NCBI RefSeq assembly: GCF_003391095.1
Contig: NZ_CP031447.1
Location: forward strand, 2,046,001 to 2,110,000
Direction of reading: 5' to 3'
Source: Austwickia chelonae
GTDB lineage: Bacteria > Actinomycetota > Actinomycetes > Actinomycetales > Dermatophilaceae
DNA: 64,000 bases
Part shown: positions 7,627-17,319 of the stretch, in pieces
Layout: each line of letters begins with the position of its first letter
Numbering within the stretch: position 1 is the first letter of the stretch
Program-made: the position numbers and the translations under genes
The notes under the pieces: model-generated
What the model was told of the DNA's origin: nothing
Database searches by the model: none
What the model saw: only the letters and a program-made list of their open reading frames with translations

Positions 7627-9171
7627 GTGACCTCCGAAGCGCTCGTCCTCGCCGCCATGGCCAGTGCCGCCATGCCCGGGTTGCGTCCCGTCAAAGCCGA
7701 GGCCGTCCTCGGTCGGGTCGGAGAGCGTTTCCAGGTGGCCTTCGTCGAGGACGTCGAACATCGGCGCTGGGTGATCAGGCTTCCCGTGGACGCGGTCGCT
7801 GCCGCCCAGCAGGACGCCTCGGTAGCTCTCCTGGGGATGCTGGCGCGCAGGCTGCCCTTCGCCGTACCTGCGCCGAAGGGCTTCGCCGAACTGGACGACG
7901 GACGACGCGCGATGGTGTATCCGATGATCAGCGGACAGCCGTTGTCCTTCTACTCCCTGCCGCCGGGGCGCGGGCTGGCCGCCGAACTGGGCCGGGCCAT
8001 GGCTTCCTTGCACAATGTGGACCGCGGGCTCTTCGACGAGGCCTCCGTCCCGGTGTACGACGCAGAGGACTGCCGACGACGTCATTTCGCGACCCTCGAC
8101 CGGGCTGCCCAGACCGGTCGAGTGCCATCAGGACTGCTCTCACGCTGGGAGAACTTCCTGGACACCATCAACCTGTGGCGGTTCGCTCCCACACCGGTGC
8201 ACGGACGCCTGGACGGCTCACGCATCCTGGCCTCCTTCTCCAGCGCGGAGGACGCCACCAGCGGACGCATCCGGGCAGTGGTCGGCTGGGAAGACGCCCG
8301 GATCGGTGACCCGGCAGAGGATTTCGCCTCCCTGGTGGCTTCGGCGGCGCCGGATTCCATCGAAACGGCCTTCGATGCCTACACGATGAGCCGGATCGAG
8401 CACCCGGACGCCCACCTGGAACAACGCGCGCGTCTACTCGCAGAACTGCGCCTGGTGGAGGACCTCCTCGCGGCGGTGAACCTCAAGGACCGCCGCGAGA
8501 TCGCCGCCACGATGCTGGCCCTGCAACGGCTGGACGAAGAAGTCGGGGAGCCGGGCACTCCTCTGGAGCCGCTGCGTACCGGCAGCCCCTCGGATTCCAC
8601 AGCAGACACGGAAGCCCCCGACGAACAGCCGGGCCCCGCCGAATCCACCGACCAGATATCGGCGCAGATGGCGCACGCAGACCCGGGAATCCCGCCGAGG
8701 AGACCTGAACGCCCGGCCCGGCCCCCGCGGGTGTCCACGCCGGACCGGATCTACCGCAGGGATGAGGTCGGCGGCGCCGGTATGAACTCCTGGATGAGCG
8801 ACGTTCGGATGGTGGACTCCGGAGAGACCATATATCGAGCATCCTCGGGGAATTCGACCGCCGCAGAAAACACCTCCGACGCCACCGACCCGAGTGGGCC
8901 CAAAGCCCCCCACACCGAACCCCTACCGCTCGACGAGAACGCTCTCGACACCACACCTATCGCCTACCCGACGTCCCCCTCGACCCACCAAGACGACGTA
9001 CCCGCCGCCCCCACCGCCGCACCCCCGACTGAAGAACTCCCGCTCCGTGCCGGTACCGCCGCCACCCCCGCAGAGCCCGCCACCCCCGCAGAGCCCGCCT
9101 CGCCCGGAGAACACCAGACCATCGCCGACTCCCTACGAGGCCTCGGACGGCGCCTCTTCGGCAACCGCTGA
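7627..9171 (+). CDS. Aminoglycoside-phosphotransferase-fold protein, probably catalytically dead
   Basis: About 514 residues. The first 310 follow the APH/choline-kinase fold (MVYPMISGQP hinge, a LGRAMASLH segment, an HG..L...IL loop and a GWEDARIGDPAEDFASL segment). The key positions are altered: the usual HGDLHPGNIL reads HGRLDGSRIL, so the catalytic Asp and metal-binding Asn are replaced, and the IDW Asp is missing (VVGWED). The last 200 residues are Pro/Ala/Thr/Glu-rich and probably disordered. GTG 7627 or GTG 7618 could be the start. Genes of this family are found beside adnAB in actinobacteria. A structural or regulatory role is more likely than kinase activity; partner unknown. Confidence 0.75.
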   Translation: MTSEALVLAAMASAAMPGLRPVKAEAVLGRVGERFQVAFVEDVEHRRWVIRLPVDAVAAAQQDASVALLGMLARRLPFAVPAPKGFAELDDGRRAMVYPMISGQPLSFYSLPPGRGLAAELGRAMASLHNVDRGLFDEASVPVYDAEDCRRRHFATLDRAAQTGRVPSGLLSRWENFLDTINLWRFAPTPVHGRLDGSRILASFSSAEDATSGRIRAVVGWEDARIGDPAEDFASLVASAAPDSIETAFDAYTMSRIEHPDAHLEQRARLLAELRLVEDLLAAVNLKDRREIAATMLALQRLDEEVGEPGTPLEPLRTGSPSDSTADTEAPDEQPGPAESTDQISAQMAHADPGIPPRRPERPARPPRVSTPDRIYRRDEVGGAGMNSWMSDVRMVDSGETIYRASSGNSTAAENTSDATDPSGPKAPHTEPLPLDENALDTTPIAYPTSPSTHQDDVPAAPTAAPPTEELPLRAGTAATPAEPATPAEPASPGEHQTIADSLRGLGRRLFGNR

Positions 9172-9197
9172 ACCCGCCCCTCAGCCACCCGCCCGAC

Positions 9198-12100
9198 TCA
9201 GGACCGTCGGTCACCCCGCACGATCCGCGCCAGTTCCGCAGGTCCCGGCAAAGGCGGGAAAACCGTCTCCCCCGACGAGACGTAGTAGAAGGCACCCCGT
9301 ACCGACTCCAGTTCCAGCCCCCGCAGCCGCGCATAAGCCAAGCGATACACCGCCAATTGCACCGCAGCAGCTCGTGCCCGATGACCCGTCGGCCGATGCC
9401 CCGTCTTCCAATCGACCACCACCGCACCGGTGCGTGAATCTACCGGCCCGACACCGGTCTCCGGGAAAACCGCATCGATCCGCCCGCGCACCGCCACACC
9501 CTCGATATAGGTCTCCACCGCCAATTCGATCTCCGAAGGAACCCGCCCCGCCCACTCGCTGGCCAAGAACCGTTCCTTCGCCTCACCGATGTCCACCACG
9601 TCCTCGTCGGCATCGACCCCCGGCCAGATCTCCTCGACGTCGACCATCGCCGGATGCCGGAAGAACTCCTCCACCCAGGCATGGAAAGCCGTCCCTGCCC
9701 GCGCCTGCGTCGCCGGCGGCATCGGCATCGGACGCCGCAATCGAGCCGTGAACTCCTCCTCGTCCACGAACCAGGAGACCAAGGAGGATGTCGACACATG
9801 ATCAGGAAGAACCACCGACGCCGGTAACGCGGACGACGCGATCCGCTCCCGACGTTCCCGCACCACCGCCAACAGCTCAGCGTCCGCCGACACCCCCGCA
9901 GCGGCTGAAGCCGCCACCTCTGCCTCCACCACAGCCACCGCTTCACGCGGATGTACCGGCAAGGCCGCCGTCTGCTCCCGCCAGACCGTCACCCCCGGCT
10001 CCACCAAGACACGACGTCGCGCCAACAGATCCACCGGCCAGACGACCTCCTCGACACGCCCACTCCCCGGACGTGCCACTTCCTCCCCCGGATCCGGCGC
10101 CGGCATCTGCGCCCAAGGCCCGACCCGGATCTGCTCACCGTCAGCCCCCGAGACGACAGTTTCACTCTCGAACGGTTCCACCCCACCCACCAACTCCAGC
10201 AGAAAACGCGAAGTCACCCGCGGTGACACACCCTGCGTCCACACCGAAGCACTGGCCAAGACCAGATGACGTGCCCGGGTGAACGCCACATAGGCCAACC
10301 GCCGCTCCTCCTCGACCACCCGCTCCCCACCCGCCACGAAGAAATCCTCGACCGCATCCTTCAACACCGTCAGGTCCTCCGCCTCCCGCCAACGGAGAAC
10401 AGGCAATCCTTCAGCGTCTCCCCGCAACTCGTACGGAAGACGCTCCACCCCCACGCACCAGCCCTTGTCCCGCACCTCAGGCAGTCGCCAGCCACCCTCC
10501 CGCCACGTCGGTGCCGACGCCGACGTACTGGGAAAAGCGCCCTCGACCAGACCCGGCACCGCGACGACATCCCACTCCAGCCCCTTGGCCGCATGCACGG
10601 TCAACACCTGCACCGCCGCGTGCGACACCTCCGCCACCGGCATGTCCAAGCCTCGCTCCTCATCCACCGCGATCTCCAACCAGGCCAGAAAAGCCCCCAA
10701 CGTCGGATGCTCCGTCGCCGACTGGAAAGAGGCCGCCGCATCAGTGAAAGCGTCCAGATGGATCCGCGCACTCTCCACCGGACGATCCGGACGGGACAAC
10801 ACCTCCACATCGACCCGGAGCAGACGAGCCGCTTCCATGACCGTCTCCGCCAAGCCAGCCCCCGTCATCGCCCGCAGCCGAGCGATCACCTCCGCCAGCT
10901 GCGCCACCCGCAACCGAGCCACATCACCGACGGTCTCCCCCTGCGGACCGACCCACCCCGACGGAGGGGGCACCGACAAGGCCTCGACCAACCCCGGACG
11001 GTCCTCCGACCCGGCATCGCCGAGCCGGACCGGACCGGATGCCGACGCCTCCGCCCCCGATGTCCCCGGCTCGGAAACACCACGCGCCTGCCCACCCGAA
11101 ACCGTCTCCCCGGACACGGCGGCCGATCGGCGCTTCTCCTGATGCCACAGCTGCCGGGACCAAGCAGCCAAACCGTCCAGATCCGCCGCCCCCAAACGGA
11201 AAGCAGGCCCGGTCAACAGCCTCATCAACCGGTCGCCCCGACCCGGATCGGCCACCACCGACAACACCGCCACGACATCCATCACCTCAGGCATCGACAG
11301 CAGACCCCCCAGGCCCACCACCTCCACCGGAAGCCCCCGAGCCCGCAAGGCTTCGACCACCGAAACGAACTGCGCCCGGCGACGACACAGCACCGCAGCG
11401 CTGACCCCCGAATGCACCCCCTCCACGTCGAACCAATACCCAGCGATCCGACCAGCCACATAAGCGGCCTCCTCGTCATCGGTGACGAACCTGGCCACCT
11501 CGACCTCACCAGAACCCGCACCAGGTGCCGCCACCAGACGACGCACCGGCACCGCAGACGCCTCGGTGAGCGGTGCCGCAGCACAGTTCGCCACCGCCAG
11601 GATCCGCTGAGCATTACGCCAGCTGACCGACAGATGGCGCACCGATGCGGCCCCCCCTGCCAGTACCGGGAACTGCTCAGGAAAATGCGCCAAAGTCGTA
11701 GCACTCGCACCACGCCACCCGTAGATCGACTGATGAGGATCCCCCACCGCCATCACCGGGACCGGTGCCCCCGCCGCCGACCTCACCTCCGCGAACAGCG
11801 CGCGCAACAGCACCATCTGTGCCTCACTGGTGTCCTGGAACTCGTCCAGGAGGACCACCCGGTACCGGGAACGTTCCTGCCGGGCCACCTCGGTGAAATC
11901 ACGTGCCAACCGGGCGGCCAAGGCGACCTGGTCGGAGAAATCCAGACAGTCCCGCTCCCGCTTCGCCGCGGCATAGGCCGTGACCAGAGGCAGGAGCTGT
12001 CTGCGGGCTCCGACGACCTCCAGGAGGTCCCGCACCGGTTTCGGTGCTCCCCGGGCGCGGCTGCTCCCCAACGGAAGCGCGGTGATCCGCTCGACGAGGT

Positions 12101-12710
12101 CGGCGTAGAAGGCCTCGGTCTCCTCGACGGTGCGCAGATGCTCGGCGAGTTCCCCGGAAAGCAGGACCACAGCTTTGGTGACCGTCGACTCGGCCTGTGT
12201 GACCTCGTCCATCGGCCCGTCATAGGCGGTGACGACTTCGTGCGCGAGCTGCCAGGCCGCAGCCTCGGTCAGCAGCCGGGCGTCCGGCTCCACCCCCAGG
12301 CGCAGGCCGTGCTCCTCGACCACCCGTCCGGCATAGGCGTGATAGGTGGAGACCGTCGTCGCATTCTCGTCGGTGACGACAGCCGGGTCCTCTCCGTCGT
12401 CGGTGTCCTCGCCACCAGGCCGCCACAGACCGACCTCGTGCAGAGCGCGTAGCCGGGAGGAGATCCGGGCGGCGAGCTCCCCGGCAGCCTTACGGGTGAA
12501 GGTCAGTCCGAGCACTTCCTCCGGGGTCACCAGGTCGTTCGCGACCAGCCACACCACTCGGGCCGCCATGGTCTCGGTCTTGCCCGAGCCTGCCCCGGCG
12601 ACGACCAGCATCGACTCCAACGGCGTCTCGATGACCTCACGCTGCTCAGGAGTCGGGCACGGCCTGCCCAGGGCCACCGCGATCTGATCGGCGCTGAACC
12701 GGGGTGTCAT
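9198..12710 (-). CDS. adnB: AdnB subunit of the AdnAB helicase-nuclease
   Basis: 1170 residues. N-terminal UvrD-type motor with Walker A GAGSGKT (about residue 39), LLDEFQDTSEAQ, GDPHQSIYGWRG and motif VI YVAFTRARH; C-terminal RecB-type nuclease with GTAFHAWVEEFF, the catalytic VRGRIDAVF followed by VVDWKTG, and QLAVYRLAYA. AdnAB resects double-strand breaks, the actinobacterial counterpart of RecBCD/AddAB. AdnB carries the main motor and the mycobacterial protein is of similar length. Its ATG lies one base after the adnA stop, so translation is coupled. A Pro/Ser-rich insert (about residues 535-610) sits between helicase motifs. The long plus-strand frame opposite is a composition artefact. 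Confidence 0.93.
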   Translation of the reverse strand: MTPRFSADQIAVALGRPCPTPEQREVIETPLESMLVVAGAGSGKTETMAARVVWLVANDLVTPEEVLGLTFTRKAAGELAARISSRLRALHEVGLWRPGGEDTDDGEDPAVVTDENATTVSTYHAYAGRVVEEHGLRLGVEPDARLLTEAAAWQLAHEVVTAYDGPMDEVTQAESTVTKAVVLLSGELAEHLRTVEETEAFYADLVERITALPLGSSRARGAPKPVRDLLEVVGARRQLLPLVTAYAAAKRERDCLDFSDQVALAARLARDFTEVARQERSRYRVVLLDEFQDTSEAQMVLLRALFAEVRSAAGAPVPVMAVGDPHQSIYGWRGASATTLAHFPEQFPVLAGGAASVRHLSVSWRNAQRILAVANCAAAPLTEASAVPVRRLVAAPGAGSGEVEVARFVTDDEEAAYVAGRIAGYWFDVEGVHSGVSAAVLCRRRAQFVSVVEALRARGLPVEVVGLGGLLSMPEVMDVVAVLSVVADPGRGDRLMRLLTGPAFRLGAADLDGLAAWSRQLWHQEKRRSAAVSGETVSGGQARGVSEPGTSGAEASASGPVRLGDAGSEDRPGLVEALSVPPPSGWVGPQGETVGDVARLRVAQLAEVIARLRAMTGAGLAETVMEAARLLRVDVEVLSRPDRPVESARIHLDAFTDAAASFQSATEHPTLGAFLAWLEIAVDEERGLDMPVAEVSHAAVQVLTVHAAKGLEWDVVAVPGLVEGAFPSTSASAPTWREGGWRLPEVRDKGWCVGVERLPYELRGDAEGLPVLRWREAEDLTVLKDAVEDFFVAGGERVVEEERRLAYVAFTRARHLVLASASVWTQGVSPRVTSRFLLELVGGVEPFESETVVSGADGEQIRVGPWAQMPAPDPGEEVARPGSGRVEEVVWPVDLLARRRVLVEPGVTVWREQTAALPVHPREAVAVVEAEVAASAAAGVSADAELLAVVRERRERIASSALPASVVLPDHVSTSSLVSWFVDEEEFTARLRRPMPMPPATQARAGTAFHAWVEEFFRHPAMVDVEEIWPGVDADEDVVDIGEAKERFLASEWAGRVPSEIELAVETYIEGVAVRGRIDAVFPETGVGPVDSRTGAVVVDWKTGHRPTGHRARAAAVQLAVYRLAYARLRGLELESVRGAFYYVSSGETVFPPLPGPAELARIVRGDRRS

Positions 12711-12711
12711 G

Positions 12712-15700
12712 TCAGATGGCCTCTCCGTCGCCGCTCACCGGGCAGCTCCCCCGCACCGGACACGACCGGCACCAGGTTCCCACGCAGGCACGATAGTGGG
12801 CAGCCGCCATGCCCTGCGCGCTCTCCTCCAGGAGTCGGTGCGCCCACGCCGGGTCCTCGTCCTCCTGCAACGGAGGCTGCTCCTGCAAGGCGGCCCGGGC
12901 TCCGCTCCCGATCTGGAGGAGCGCGGCACCCGCCGAACGGCTCGGTCCGTCGCTGCCCTGTGCCTCCAGCGCCTCGTCGAAGGCACCCTCCTCGACCAGC
13001 ACCTGGTAGACCCCCAGCTGAGGAAGCCGTGGCAGATCGCCCTGACGTCTTTTCGTCGCCCCGGTCTTCAGATCGACGATGCGTAGACCGCCGTCCGGGG
13101 CACGCTCGATCCGATCGACCCGGCCACGGACCTCGGCCCGGCCCACGGTGATCCGACCGGCCAACTCGCACCCGGCGATATGCCAACCCGCTCTCTCGGC
13201 AGCAACCTGATATCCCGCCAGACGAGCGAGCATGTTCCGCGCCTGTACCCGTCGCCGTTCGCTGATCCACCCCGGAGGCAGCCCCAGCTCGGGCCACCGC
13301 CGGTCCAGCTCGTCCTGCATAGCCGCCGCATCGGTGTTGTCGGACTCCGCGGCGATGTCGTGTACGAGCGAACCCACCGCATCGGCGCCGCCGGTCCGCG
13401 GCCGTTCCCCACCGGCAGAGGTCAACAACCAGCGCAGCCCGCACTCACCGAAAGCCTCCACCCGAGAAGGCGAGACCTCCACAGTGGCCTCCGCCGGACG
13501 ACGTTCCCGGTCGTCGCTGAGCTCGGTCAACGCCCACCACTGCGCCGGATCCGCACCCGGGAAACCTTCTGCAGCCAGCAGGATCAGCCGTCGGGCGACC
13601 GCCGCAGCATCTTCCGGGCCCGCCGCACAGGCCAACTCCCGGCGTAGCCGGGCCACCACCCCGGCCGGTGTGGTGCTCTCCTGCACGGCGGTGACCTGTC
13701 GCCCCCTCAGATCACCGGACGGAGCCGGGTCGACCAGATCCACGAAGCCAGAGGGCTGCTCCTCGTCATTGCTCACTGCGGTGACCAGCAGACGACGGCG
13801 CGCGCGGCTGACCGCGACGTGGAAGAGCCGTGTCTCGTCGTACCGGACGGCGGCCAGTGCTTGTCGGTGGCCTGTCGGACGCCCGGACAGGAGGTCGGAG
13901 AGTTGTTGGGATCCCAGGACGGATCCGCGCAGGCGCAGGTCGGGCCAGACCCCTTCCTGGACTCCGCAGATCGCGACGAGATCCCATTCCTGTCCGGCAG
14001 CCCCGGCCGGAGTGGTCAGGTGGACGGCGTCATCGCTGGGTGCCCGGTCGGTGAGCATGTCTCCGGCGACGTCCTGGCCGGTGATGTGGTCGAGGAAACC
14101 GTCCGGTCCTCGTCCGGGGAGCCGGTCCACATAGGTGGCGGCGGAGCCGAAGAGTGCGACCATGGCGTCGAGCTCCCGGTCTGCACGAGCACCGGCAGGG
14201 CCGCCGTCCAAAGCGATTGAACGCCAGGTGTCGGCCAGGTCGAGGCCCTGCCAGAGCGCCCAGAGAACGGTTTCTGCGGTGACCCCTGGTGCCCATCCGG
14301 AACGGCTGCGGATGGCGGCTTCTCTGCCGGCGGCGAGGGCACGGGCGAGGCGGCGGGCCTGCGCCCCGTCCGATCCGGTGGCATCGAGGGTTCCGTCGCC
14401 GAGGATTCCCCGGACGAGAGCTTCGTCAGTGGGTCGTCCACGCCCCGAGCTGATCTCCTGGGAACGCAGCGTGCGGCGCAGCCGTCTCAGGGCGACGGCG
14501 TCCATCCCGCACAGGGGAGAAGCCAGCAGATCGACGACCTGCTGGGGCCGGTATCCCTCGCTGCCTTGGACATCAGCCAGGCAGATCCGCAGCAATGTCA
14601 GCATCGCAGCGACCGGGGGTTCCTCCGCCAAAGGGATGTGCGCGCCGGGAACGACCACGGGGATCCGGGCGGAGGACAGGACACGGCGCAATGTCGCGGT
14701 CCGGGCCGAGCCGCGGACCAATACGGCCATCTGCGACCAGGGAACGCCGTCCAGCAGATGTGCGCGGCGAAGCTCTTCGGCGACGAGCCGGGCTTCCTGT
14801 GCAGCGGAATGAGCCAGCAGGACCTCGACTCGCCCGCTGCCTGCAGCAGGTGGAGAGCCGTCGGGCCGACGGTGCACGGTCCCGCCGACCGCTCCGATCC
14901 GGCCAGTGACCCGGTGCGTGACCGCGGCGAGTTCTGGGAACTGACGCCAACGACGACTCAAGACATATCGCGGGCCGTCCCCGACCAGGTCGAGGAACAG
15001 CCGTGGATCACCACCGCGGAAACCTTCGGTCCCCGCGTCGGGGTCACCGATCAGCAGCAGATCGACGCCGCGGCGGGCCAGGGCGGACAGCAGTCGCGCG
15101 CCGGGCGGGGTGAGCTCTTGGGCGTCGTCGACGATGACCGCTCGGAGGCCGGGCAGAAGGGTGTCGATCAGCATCGGGTCGTGGTCGAGGACGTCCACGG
15201 CGGTGGCGAGCAGCGCGGCCGGGTCGAAGGCGCCCGCCCTGGAGAGCGCGGTGACATGGTCGTATTCATCGGCGACCCGGGCGGCCGCGACCCACTCGGG
15301 TCGGTGGTGTCGGTGGCCCAGATCAGCCAGACCTGCGGGTCCGATGCCACCTTCGGCTGCGCGCATGAGCAGGTCGCGCAGCTCGGTGCGGAAGCCGCGG
15401 GTGGTCAGGGCCTCGGCGAGCTCGACAGGCCATCCCGGGTCGGAGCCGACGCCTTGGACATGCCCGGTGAGCAGTTCACGCAGGACGGCGTCCTGCTCCG
15501 GGCCGCTGAGCAGCCGGGGTGGCGGTTCTCCCTGAGCTACTGCTTCGGCGCGCAGAATGGCGAAGGCCAAGGAGGCGATCGTGCGTGCCGTCGGCGTGGT
15601 CGAAGTCAGTCCGGCAACGGCAGAGATACGTTCGCGGAGCTGCGTAGCTGCGATACGCGAGTGTGCCAGGACGAGGCACTGGTCGGCGGAGTGTCCTTCG

Positions 15701-15870
15701 GCGATCCGGGAGAGGACGGCGGCCTCGGCGGTGGTGGTCTTACCGGTGCCTGCTGCACCGAGAACGGCAGCGATCCCCCCTCGGTGCGCGGCGGCAGCCT
15801 GCTGGGAGGGGTCTGTTGCCGGCCGGGGGGCGGGACGCTCGGGGCGCGCAGGGCGCTGCAACTGGACCAT
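12712..15870 (-). CDS. adnA: AdnA subunit of the AdnAB helicase-nuclease
   Basis: About 1052 residues. N-terminal helicase-like module with Walker A GAAGTGKTTT and a modified Walker B (VIVDDAQE, where the standard motif is DExQ), consistent with AdnA being the weaker motor. The C-terminal RecB-like nuclease has LGSLVHDIAAE, GRVDRIE followed by IVDLKTG, and LPQLGVYQ. Cysteines in FGECGLRW and in the final WCRSCPVRGSCP are placed as an Fe-S cluster clamp typical of AddB/AdnA nucleases. The frame is open to 15909; ATG 15870 is preferred because a GGTGG site lies about 9 bases upstream. It is the first gene of the adnA-adnB unit. Confidence 0.93.
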   Translation of the reverse strand: MVQLQRPARPERPAPRPATDPSQQAAAAHRGGIAAVLGAAGTGKTTTAEAAVLSRIAEGHSADQCLVLAHSRIAATQLRERISAVAGLTSTTPTARTIASLAFAILRAEAVAQGEPPPRLLSGPEQDAVLRELLTGHVQGVGSDPGWPVELAEALTTRGFRTELRDLLMRAAEGGIGPAGLADLGHRHHRPEWVAAARVADEYDHVTALSRAGAFDPAALLATAVDVLDHDPMLIDTLLPGLRAVIVDDAQELTPPGARLLSALARRGVDLLLIGDPDAGTEGFRGGDPRLFLDLVGDGPRYVLSRRWRQFPELAAVTHRVTGRIGAVGGTVHRRPDGSPPAAGSGRVEVLLAHSAAQEARLVAEELRRAHLLDGVPWSQMAVLVRGSARTATLRRVLSSARIPVVVPGAHIPLAEEPPVAAMLTLLRICLADVQGSEGYRPQQVVDLLASPLCGMDAVALRRLRRTLRSQEISSGRGRPTDEALVRGILGDGTLDATGSDGAQARRLARALAAGREAAIRSRSGWAPGVTAETVLWALWQGLDLADTWRSIALDGGPAGARADRELDAMVALFGSAATYVDRLPGRGPDGFLDHITGQDVAGDMLTDRAPSDDAVHLTTPAGAAGQEWDLVAICGVQEGVWPDLRLRGSVLGSQQLSDLLSGRPTGHRQALAAVRYDETRLFHVAVSRARRRLLVTAVSNDEEQPSGFVDLVDPAPSGDLRGRQVTAVQESTTPAGVVARLRRELACAAGPEDAAAVARRLILLAAEGFPGADPAQWWALTELSDDRERRPAEATVEVSPSRVEAFGECGLRWLLTSAGGERPRTGGADAVGSLVHDIAAESDNTDAAAMQDELDRRWPELGLPPGWISERRRVQARNMLARLAGYQVAAERAGWHIAGCELAGRITVGRAEVRGRVDRIERAPDGGLRIVDLKTGATKRRQGDLPRLPQLGVYQVLVEEGAFDEALEAQGSDGPSRSAGAALLQIGSGARAALQEQPPLQEDEDPAWAHRLLEESAQGMAAAHYRACVGTWCRSCPVRGSCPVSGDGEAI

Positions 15871-15974
15871 GACTTGATTCCACCATCTGCGGGAGACACC
15901 CGTCGCCACGCTCGTCGGGGCCCTCCCAGCGCAGCGGCCCGATCGGACGCGCCCGCGAGAGCCTCCGACAGCCG

Positions 15975-17246
15975 TCAGTAGCCGGGCAGGCTGGGGTCGA
16001 TCTCAGCTCGCCAGCGCAGGATTCCCCCTGCCAGGTGGGTGGCGCGGTGGTAGCCCGCTTCCCGGAGCAGCATGAGCGCTTCGGCGGAGCGTACCCCGGA
16101 CCGGCAGTACACCAGGATCTCCCGGTCGAACGAGATCCCCGGAAGCTGCGCACCCTGGCGTAGCTCTCCCAAGGGGATCCAGAGTTCCTCCGTGTCGGGC
16201 AGCCGGACGATCTCCCGTTCTCCTGACTCACGGACGTCGACGACCAGGGGCGGATCGTCGCCGGCCAACCATCCGGCAGCCGCTGCGGGGTCGATCTCAC
16301 CAGCAGAGGCGAGCCGCACATCACCTGCCCGTGGGTCGTCGTCCGGCCCGGTGAGGCACCCGTCGGGCAGATCGGTCAGGACGATCGGTGCCGCCTCGCC
16401 CGAACAGAGCACACACCGGGGATGGCGACGCACCGGCAGCGTGTCGATGGCAGCGCTCAGCGCGTCGTAGACGAGCATTCGACCGACCAGGGGTTCGCCG
16501 ACACCGACGAGGATCTTGATGACCTCAACGGCTTGGAGAGTGCCGATCACCCCGGGAAGAACGCCGAGGACGCCGCCCTCCGCGCAGGAAGGCACCGCCC
16601 CTGGCGCTGGGGGCTCGGGGAAGACGCACCGGTAACAAGGTCCCCGGCCCGGCCACCACACGCTGACCTGCCCGTCGAAACGGGAGATTGCCCCCCAGAC
16701 CAAGGGAATTCCGGTGAGTACAGAGGCATCCGCCAGGAGATAGCGAGTGGGGAAATTGTCGGTGGCATCGACCACGACGTCGTACCCGCGCAGGAGATCC
16801 TCGGCCGTCTCCGCCGTCAATCGGCCGGGATGGGTCTCCACCCGGACGTACGGGTTCAGCTCGATGATCCGGTCACGAGCCGAATCGACCTTCGGGCGAC
16901 CGACGTCCGGGGTGCCGTGCAACACCTGACGTTGCAGATTGGACGGATCGACCCGGTCGTCGTCCACGACACCGAGAGTGCCCACCCCCGCAGCGGCGAG
17001 ATAGGTCAGCACCGGGCTGCCCAGTCCCCCGGCGCCGACCACGAGCACACGGGCCTCGCGCAGCCGCAGTTGCCCGGGGGTGCCGACGCCCGGCAGGAGA
17101 AGATGACGCGCGTACCGTTCGCGTTCGGTGTCGTCCAGTCCGGCGGTCATCCCGGTCGCCGGACGGACGTCACCGGTCCTGACAGGATGTTCGTGGCCTG
17201 CGGCCGGGCCGGCCGACACGGCATCGCTGCTCGACGAGGTCTGCAT
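15975..17246 (-). CDS. moeZ: MoeZ/MoeB adenylyltransferase-sulfurtransferase
   Basis: 423 residues. A ThiF/MoeB adenylation domain with GAGGLGSP nucleotide loop (about residue 72), DDDRVDPSNLQRQ, and two CxxC zinc pairs (CYRC and CVLC), followed by a rhodanese domain with the active-site loop YCRSGVRSAE. Such fused proteins activate and thiocarboxylate ubiquitin-like sulfur carriers for molybdopterin, thiamine or cysteine synthesis. It is divergent from the tetR gene. A TAGCCT sits 6 bases before the ATG, so the mRNA may be leaderless. M. tuberculosis has moeZ in the same neighbourhood. Confidence 0.93.
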   Translation of the reverse strand: MQTSSSSDAVSAGPAAGHEHPVRTGDVRPATGMTAGLDDTERERYARHLLLPGVGTPGQLRLREARVLVVGAGGLGSPVLTYLAAAGVGTLGVVDDDRVDPSNLQRQVLHGTPDVGRPKVDSARDRIIELNPYVRVETHPGRLTAETAEDLLRGYDVVVDATDNFPTRYLLADASVLTGIPLVWGAISRFDGQVSVWWPGRGPCYRCVFPEPPAPGAVPSCAEGGVLGVLPGVIGTLQAVEVIKILVGVGEPLVGRMLVYDALSAAIDTLPVRRHPRCVLCSGEAAPIVLTDLPDGCLTGPDDDPRAGDVRLASAGEIDPAAAAGWLAGDDPPLVVDVRESGEREIVRLPDTEELWIPLGELRQGAQLPGISFDREILVYCRSGVRSAEALMLLREAGYHRATHLAGGILRWRAEIDPSLPGY

Positions 17247-17252
17247 GTCGTG

Positions 17253-17258
17253 AGGCTA
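17253..17258 (-). promoter_or_regulatory. -10 element TAGCCT of a probable leaderless moeZ promoter
   Basis: A TANNNT hexamer on the minus strand ends 6 bases before the moeZ ATG at 17246 and no ribosome site is present, the arrangement typical of actinobacterial leaderless transcripts. Confidence 0.45.
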
Positions 17259-17319
17259 CCTGGCTAGGATGTTCGCCACCGTGAGTGACCGAGCCCACGA
17301 GGACCTGAGGAGCGGCTTG

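Noticed and set aside
10266-12452. A 728-codon open frame on the plus strand opposite adnB
   Set aside because: It is antisense to a clear helicase-nuclease gene, Pro/Arg/His-rich and without any domain or ribosome site; it arises from GC-biased codon use.
14566-15981. A 471-codon plus-strand frame opposite adnA
   Set aside because: Antisense to a well-supported gene and without domain or ribosome site.
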